From contig JANUWF010001220.1 in the NCBI GenBank assembly GCA_026120185.1, forward strand, positions 1 to 64,000: 64,000 bases of DNA, in the 5' to 3' direction. The notes beneath the pieces are model-generated. The model ran no database searches and was not told the DNA's origin. It saw nothing but the letters and a program-made list of their open reading frames with translations. This DNA is from Voacanga thouarsii (taxonomy: Eukaryota > Streptophyta > Magnoliopsida > Gentianales > Apocynaceae). The translations under genes were made by a program, and so were the position numbers. Shown here piece by piece: positions 58,490 through 64,000 of this stretch (its first letter is position 1; every line of letters begins with the position of its first letter).

Positions 58490-60634
58490 ATCATCATTTG
58501 CGACAAAGTTTTTGCAATAGCTACAGTACCCTCGCTAATTAGCGACGGTTCTGCGACGACAACTTATGAACTCGTGAGTTGACCAAAATCGTCACAAAAT
58601 CCTCACAATTTGTGACGGCTAGAATGCCCTCGCAATTCCCTCACAAATTAGTGAGGGTTTTGCTACGGTTAATTTTTTTTAGAATAAAATGTTTAAACCA
58701 AAAAAAAAATGTTACAAATGTCGCAAAATCCTCGCAATTAGCGATGATTTTATGACGGACTTTTATATTTTAAAAAATACAAAAAGAAAAAGGCTAATTG
58801 GTGGACCATTGCAAAACCCTCACAATGTTTGTGGCTATCCGTTACAAATTTGCGAGGGTTTTGCGACGGTTGATTATTTTTAATAAAAAAAATGTGTAAA
58901 AATTTTTTTTGGGAAGTCCGTTGCAAAATTCTCGCAATTAGAGATGCTTTTGCGATGGACTTTTTATAATTTAAAATAAAAAAGGAAAAAGCCTAATTGG
59001 TTAACCGTCGTAAACCCTCGCAATTTTGCAAGGGTTGATTAATTTTAATGATAAAATGTGTAAAAGAAAATTTTTTTAGAATGTCCACCACAAAATCCTC
59101 ACAATGTGTGAGGAATTTGCGATGGAATTTTTCATATTTAAAAATAAAAAAGAAAAAAGTCAAGTTGGTTGACCGTCGCAAAACCCTCGCAACGATGGTT
59201 GATTAATTTTAATGATAAAAGAGTCTAAAAGAAATTTTTTTTGGAATGTTCGTCACAAAATCCTCACAAATTTTTGAGGATTTTGCGATGGAATTTTTTA
59301 TATTTAAAAATATAAAAAAGAAAAAGTCTAGTTGATTGACTGTCGCAAAACCCTCGCAAAATTTGTAAGGGTTTTGCGACAGTCGATTATTTTTAATGAT
59401 AAATTGTGTAAAAGAAATTTTTTTTGAAATGTTTGTTGCAAGGCCCGGGAACAGATTTACCACTGTATGACTGACCGGCGATTACTAGCGATTTTGGCGA
59501 TGGAAGTTTTCATATTTAAAAATACCCAAAAAAAAAGTCCAGTTGGTTGGCTGTCGTAAAACCCTCGCAAATTTCTGACGCAAAACTCTCGCAAATTTGC
59601 AAGGGTTTTGCGACAATAGATTGTTTTTAATGATAAAATGTGTGGGAAAAAAATTGTTTGGAAAGGTTGTCGCAAAAGTCCATCGCAAAACCCTCACTAA
59701 TTGCGAGAATTTTGCGATGGACTTTTCATATTGAAAAATGCAAAAGGAAAAAGTCTTGTTGGTTGTCTGTTGCAAAAAATTGCGAGGCTTTTGCCACGGT
59801 CAATTTTTTTAATGATAAAATGTGTAAAATTTTTTTTTTTTTGAAATGGCCATCGCAAAATCCTTGTAATTTGTGAGGATTTTGTGACGGAATTTTTCAT
59901 ATTTAAAAATAAAAAAAGGAAAAGTTTAGTTGGTTGACCATCTCAAGACCCTCGCAAATGACTGGTTGTTTTAAATGAAAAAAATTGTTTAAATAAATTT
60001 TTTTTTTGAATGTTGGTCGCAAAACCCTCGCAATTTAAAAAAAAAGAGAAAAGTCTAGACTGTCACAAAACCCTCGCAAATTTGTGATGCTTTTGCGACG
60101 AAATTTTAAATTTTAAATTACCTGCCTTTTCTTAGGTAAAATTTTCAAATTGAAGTTTTAAATTTTTGCACGAAATAAATTGAATATCCTTTGCCACTGA
60201 TTTTTTTGAAATTTTGCACAGTGAAAATTTGAATCCCTAATTCGTCGCAAATCTGTCACTAATTGCAACGGATTTGCTTCTTTCCTTGCAAAACCATCAC
60301 AATTTGCGAGGGTTTTGCAACAAAATAGGGTTTTCATTTTATATTTTTCTTTAATTTTTTAATTTTTATTTATGTGTTTGTGTGGTGGTGTATTCTGACA
60401 AATTTACGAAAACATTTTTAATAACATGTCTCAAATGGTGCATTTTATTATAAATGTGTATATGTAATTATGTTATGCTGTACACATGATGTATTACATA
60501 AATAAATATAAATAGTTAATTATGTTATGTTAGTAAATATAAATAGTTAATTCTGTTATGTTATGTACCTATTGTAATATATAAATAAATGTATATGTTT
60601 ATGTAGTATACAATCTATATAAGTAACTCTTTGA

Positions 60635-60671
<37 letters not shown>

Positions 60672-61600
60672 CATGTATGTATGTATATACATATATCTAA
60701 TTTTTCATATTTAAAAATACAAAAAAGAAAAGTCTAGTTGGTTGACTGTCGTAAAACCCTTGCAAATTTGCGAGGATTTTGTGAGGATTTGTGGTGGTGA
60801 GGGTTTTGTAACCGTCGATTGTTTTTAATGGTAAAATGTGTAAAATAAATTTTTTTTGGAATGTCCGTTGCAAAATCCTCGCAATTAGTGAGGATTTTGC
60901 GTCGAACTTTTCATAGTGAAAAATACAAAAAGAAATATCTTGTTGCTTGTCCGTAAAAAAACCCTCGCAAATTGCGAAGATTTTGCGACAGTCAATTATT
61001 TTTAATTATAAAAATGTAAAAGAATTTTTTTTTTGGAATGGCCGTCACAAAATTCTCGCAATTTGGGATAGCATTTTTTATACTTAAAAATAAAAAAGAA
61101 AAAGTCTAGTTAGTTGACCGTTGCTTGTGAGGGTTTTGCGACGGATAGCTCAATAACCATCGCAAAACCCTCTCAAATTGTGAGGTTTTACGATGGTTGG
61201 TTGTTTTTAAATGAAATTTTTTTTGAGTATCCGTTGCATTTGCGAGGGTTTTGCGACAGACTTTTTATATTTTTTTTTTAAAAAAAATTTTAGACCATCG
61301 CAAAACCCTCGCAAATTTGCGACGATTTTTTAAATTTTAAATTACCCCCCTTTTCCTAGATAAAATTTTTGGATTGAAATTTTGAATTTTTGCACGGGAT
61401 GAATTGAATATTCTTTTTCGCCGATTTTTTAAATTTTTGCACAGTGAAAATTTAAATACCCTAATTCGTCGCAAATCCATCCGTCATTAATTGCGACAGA
61501 TTTGCTTCTTTCCTCACAAAATAGTCACAATTTGCAAGGGTTTTGCGACAAAATAGGGTTTCCATCTTATATTTTCTTTAATTTTTTAATTTCAATTTTT
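58490..61600. repeat. CACTA-2 subterminal repeat array
   Basis: Dozens of copies of CGCAAAACCCTCGCAAAT and of its complement TTGCGAGGGTTTTGCGACGG alternate with AT-rich spacers containing GTGTAAAA and CATATTTAAAAATA. Many adjacent pairs are inverted and could form hairpins of 15-25 bp. Open frames here (for example 59209-59900 minus) are by-products. Confidence 0.85.
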
Positions 61601-61895
61601 GTGTTTGTGTTGTGGTGTATTTTGATAAATTTACTGAAATATTTTTAATAACGTGTCTCAAATGGTGCATTTTATTATTTTTAATAACGTGTCTCAAATA
61701 TTTTAGTAACTATGTTATGTTGTACACATAATATATTACATAAGTAAATATATACAGTTAATTATGTTATGTTATATACCTATTGTAATATATAAGTAAA
61801 TGTATATGTTTATAAAGTATACAATCTATATAAGTATCTCTTTAATTTAATATATATATTATAACATGTAGGTATGCATATACATATATCTAATT
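59500..61895. repeat. ~1.2-kb direct tandem duplication inside CACTA-2
   Basis: About 59500-60700 is repeated at about 60701-61895. Landmarks in both: AAATTTTAAATTACC, TTTTTGCACAGTGAAAATTT, CCCTAATTCGTCGCAAAT, TAATAACRTGTCTCAAATGG and ACATATATCTAATTTTT, each spaced by ~1.19-1.2 kb. The copies have diverged by small indels. Confidence 0.7.
60640..60667. repeat. (TA)n microsatellite
   Basis: About 13 TA units in the first copy of the tandem duplication; contracted to TATATATAT in the second copy near 61850. Confidence 0.9.
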
Positions 61896-62099
61896 TTTTG
61901 ATCCATCACTTTGATTAAGTGGTGCATAAAGTAAAATATATAAAAAATACTTTAAATATTGTTGTTACTGTTAAGATCACTAAAAAAAAATTGGTGAAAA
62001 TTGTAATGTAGAGATCGGTTTGTAATGTTCTTTGCCTCAATTTGTGAGACATTAGCGAGGGTTTAGTTTTTTCTTCACAAATTGCAACGAAATAGCTAG

Positions 62100-62101
<2 letters not shown>

Positions 62102-62141
<40 letters not shown>
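62102..62141. repeat. (TA)n microsatellite
   Basis: About 20 TA units just before the C-rich block. Confidence 0.95.
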
Positions 62142-62144
<3 letters not shown>

Positions 62145-62214
62145 CATTTCCTACACTTAGAAAATTTCCACTTGCTTTTCTTCTTTTTTCCTTCTTCTTC
62201 CTCACCAAATTCAT

Positions 62215-62430
62215 TCTTCTACTTGCTACCCACAGCCCCCCACCCTGCAGCCCTTTCCCTATCCTGCCGCTACTCCCCTTGCCTGCGACCCCCTCCCCCT
62301 TCCCCCCCCCTTCCCCCGCAGCCCTATCCCGCCCCGCGCCTCCACCCTGCAGCCCCTACCCTCTCGGGCCCCTCCCCCGCAACCCCACCCCTACAGACCC
62401 TACCCCCTGCTGCACTGTATTTTTGAAATT
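62215..62430 (+). other. C-rich, strand-asymmetric block (leader of CACTA-2?)
   Basis: ~200 bases made largely of C with almost no G (CCCCCTCCCCCTTCC and similar), abruptly different from the AT-rich flanks. It is preceded by a T/C-rich tract and followed by AAG/GTAAGAC (about 62484), a good splice donor, so it may be a first exon. The open frame across it is proline-rich by composition only. Confidence 0.45.
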
Positions 62431-62484
62431 TGTAAGTTGGATTTAAGCCATTTTTACGCCTGAGGAAAAGCTTCAAATATAAGG

Positions 62485-63654
62485 TAAGACTTCATCTTTT
62501 GGAACAAAAAATGATCTAGAAATGATAAGAATCCATTTGATATAAGTTTTCATGGCTGAAAATGACGAATTCTGTTTTGATGTTGAATTGGGAATTTTAT
62601 TTTTGGTGCTGTTTAGAGTAGGGGTGACAACCGATCAGCTTAAGCATGTTCTGGGAATATTTTGTAGTTCATTTGGTGCATTATGTAGTGGTAAAATGGA
62701 GCAAACATACTATTAAAAAAAATTATGAAGTTGCATGACAAAATGAAGAAAGGAAAACAAAAATGCTAGAAATGAATTTATTCTTTGTTTGTGGTTATGG
62801 ATAATTGTGATTGCAGGGATGTGAGTGTAAGAAGTTGAACCTAAGTATGTTTTGAGAAGTTAGGGAAGTAGTGGAATGGAATTGAGAAACTTTGAATGCA
62901 AATGAAGGACAAAGTAGTATAAGATAAAGTTGGAAACAGAATGAAAGTAGCTATATTTGTATGTTGAAAACAATTATGTATATTTGTTTACAAGAGTTGT
63001 TTGGCGTGGCTTCTGAATGAAATGGTTGAGTCTAAGATTTATTTATGATTTTAGGGAAGGTATTGAACTGATTTTTGGAGGATTTGAATGCAAACCAAAC
63101 CATAGGAACAAAAGGAATGAAAAATGGTTGTACAATGTTCTTCAAAAATGCTGTTTTTCCAAGCTTGTCTTTGTGCTCTGTTTGAATGGTTTTGGAATAG
63201 ATGGGTTGAAGAGATGCCTCAAACACCTTCATTTGAGTCTTAAACATGAATTATGAATGCTTAGATGTGGTAGGTTATGTAGAAGAATTGAAAAATAGAA
63301 TTGGTGCAAAATGGAGAATGAAACAGTGAATTGTGCTGTGCCCTGTGTAAAGCAAGTCTGTTCTTGGATTAAACTATACATAATGGCAGTGGATTCTTGT
63401 AACCTATGACTCATACTTTGTAGATAAATGTCTTAGGCAGATTTTGAGACAAATTTCATATAATTTGGACTTGTGGATAAAAAGTTTGCATTTTACATCA
63501 TAGGCTACTCAGACTGGAAAACAGAAATTCTGATAGCTTTTCCTTCAAGTTTTAAATTTAAGCATGGTAGTTTGCAATCCCGTTGCTATATACTACAGTT
63601 CCTTACCCTTATGAGCTTTAAAAATACCATCCAATTTATATTGTAATTTTTTTA
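62485..63654. other. intron-like sequence of CACTA-2
   Basis: T/G-rich, no domain. Segments such as TAGTTCATTTGGTG, TTAAACTATACA and ATTTGGACTTGTG(G) have near counterparts in CACTA-1 intron 4 (49120-49810). The frame 63017-63256 has no recognised homology. Confidence 0.4.
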
Positions 63655-63947
63655 CTCCCTCCGTCCCACTAAAATTGACCTACTTACTATTTTGGGTTGT
63701 CCCACTAAATTTGATACTTTCCTTAAAAGGAAAGTTTTTACTATACAATTTATTATAAAATAATCAATATACTCCACATATATTATATTTATATTTTTAG
63801 ATTTGACATAAAGTATTGTGGGACCCCACATATTTTTTATTTTTATTATATTATATTATATTATATTATTATTATATTCTAATTTTTACTTTTGCATAAA
63901 ATATCGTGCCAAGTCAACCACTATCAATTTTAGTGGGACGGAGGGAG
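63655..63947. mobile_element. Stowaway MITE (Tc1/mariner), 293 bp
   Basis: Ends CTCCCTCCGTCCCACTAAAA and its inverted match TTTTAGTGGGACGGAGGGAG, with TA target duplications (63653-63654 and 63948-63949). The interior is AT-rich with GTGGGACCCCAC and ATTATATTATATT runs. This is the standard plant Stowaway terminus. It sits inside CACTA-2. Confidence 0.95.
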
Positions 63948-64000
63948 TATTATCTAAGAGCTTTCTATAAAATGAAAAATAATAACATTATGTCCATCAA

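Larger units (their letters stand above)
58477..64000 (+). mobile_element. second CACTA transposon, left part (CACTA-2), continues beyond window
   Basis: The left end CATTACAGGAAAAAT differs by one base from the common CACTACAGGAAAAAT terminus. It is followed by ~3.6 kb of subterminal repeats based on GCGAGGGTTTTGCGAC and its complement, then a C-rich leader-like block (62215-62430) and T/G-rich sequence resembling the CACTA-1 intron. No transposase domain is reached before the window ends. The right end and target duplication are not visible. Confidence 0.75.

Noticed and set aside
58490..61600. CRISPR-like array of repeated GCGAGGGTTTTGCGAC motifs
   Set aside because: Spacing is irregular, the motif occurs in both orientations and is adjacent to a CACTA terminus in a plant genome. 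It is a subterminal repeat region.
62172..62426. Proline-rich protein of 84 residues
   Set aside because: The composition simply reflects C-runs; there is no domain and the other frames are also open through the C-rich block.
1..64000. tRNA, rRNA or snoRNA genes
   Set aside because: I looked for cloverleaf A/B-box patterns and rRNA-like conserved blocks while reading and saw none convincing. A covariance-model scan would be decisive.

Overview
This is AT-rich nuclear DNA from a flowering plant. The evidence is the set of plant-specific families present: a Ty3/gypsy element of the Tat lineage carrying an antisense plant-mobile-domain gene, CACTA (En/Spm) transposons with TNP2-type and Ptta/En/Spm-type transposases, an FHY3/FAR1-like (FRS) pseudogene, and Tourist and Stowaway MITEs. 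A eudicot is my guess from the base composition and element mix; the species cannot be named. The window is almost wholly transposon-derived. I see one convincing host gene, an intron-less four-to-five-pass membrane protein of unknown function at 35618-36349, and one possible host 5' exon on the minus strand (37807-38157).

Layout. 1-1881: 5' part of a minus-strand Ty1/copia element inserted into a minus-strand FAR1-like pseudogene (1882-3716). 3717-11163: non-coding, with small DNA elements (5256-5459; a long foldback at 5531-5947), a TRIM retroelement (8476-8936), a hAT element with a perfect 8-bp target duplication (9243-10215), and an old repeat family that recurs at 23430-25450. 11164-22095: complete but decayed Tat element on the minus strand, with ~690-bp LTRs and an AACTT target duplication. 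Its 3' third carries a plus-strand gene (plant mobile domain plus coiled coil) with its own TATA box and an intron. 22299-23420: copia fragment. 26844-33476: complete copia element on the minus strand (target duplication ATTCT). 34182-35403: second hAT element (target duplication CGTTTATG). 35559-36494: the host gene with TATA box and poly(A) signal.

40052-52749: complete 12.7-kb CACTA element (target duplication ACT) with a TNP2-type gene (42258-46752) and a multi-exon second transposase gene (47049-51753). The 5' end of the TNP2 gene is an in-frame tandem triplication of a 489-bp unit whose second and third copies carry an inverted 70-bp segment. 54081-54484: Tourist MITE. 54591-58476: decayed minus-strand Ty3/gypsy element interrupted by a second CACTA element that begins at 58477 and runs off the window; that element has a very large subterminal repeat array with an internal ~1.2-kb tandem duplication, and a Stowaway MITE sits at 63655-63947.

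Interaction of parts. In each retroelement LTR, primer site, gag, protease, RT-RNase H, integrase and polypurine tract are in the usual order for their superfamily, but all carry stops or frameshifts and none looks autonomous. CACTA-1 keeps ends, subterminal repeats and both genes, but both genes contain nonsense changes. The insertions give a relative history: copia into the FRS pseudogene, Tat and copia into the old repeat tract, hAT into a minisatellite, and CACTA-2 into gypsy-2.
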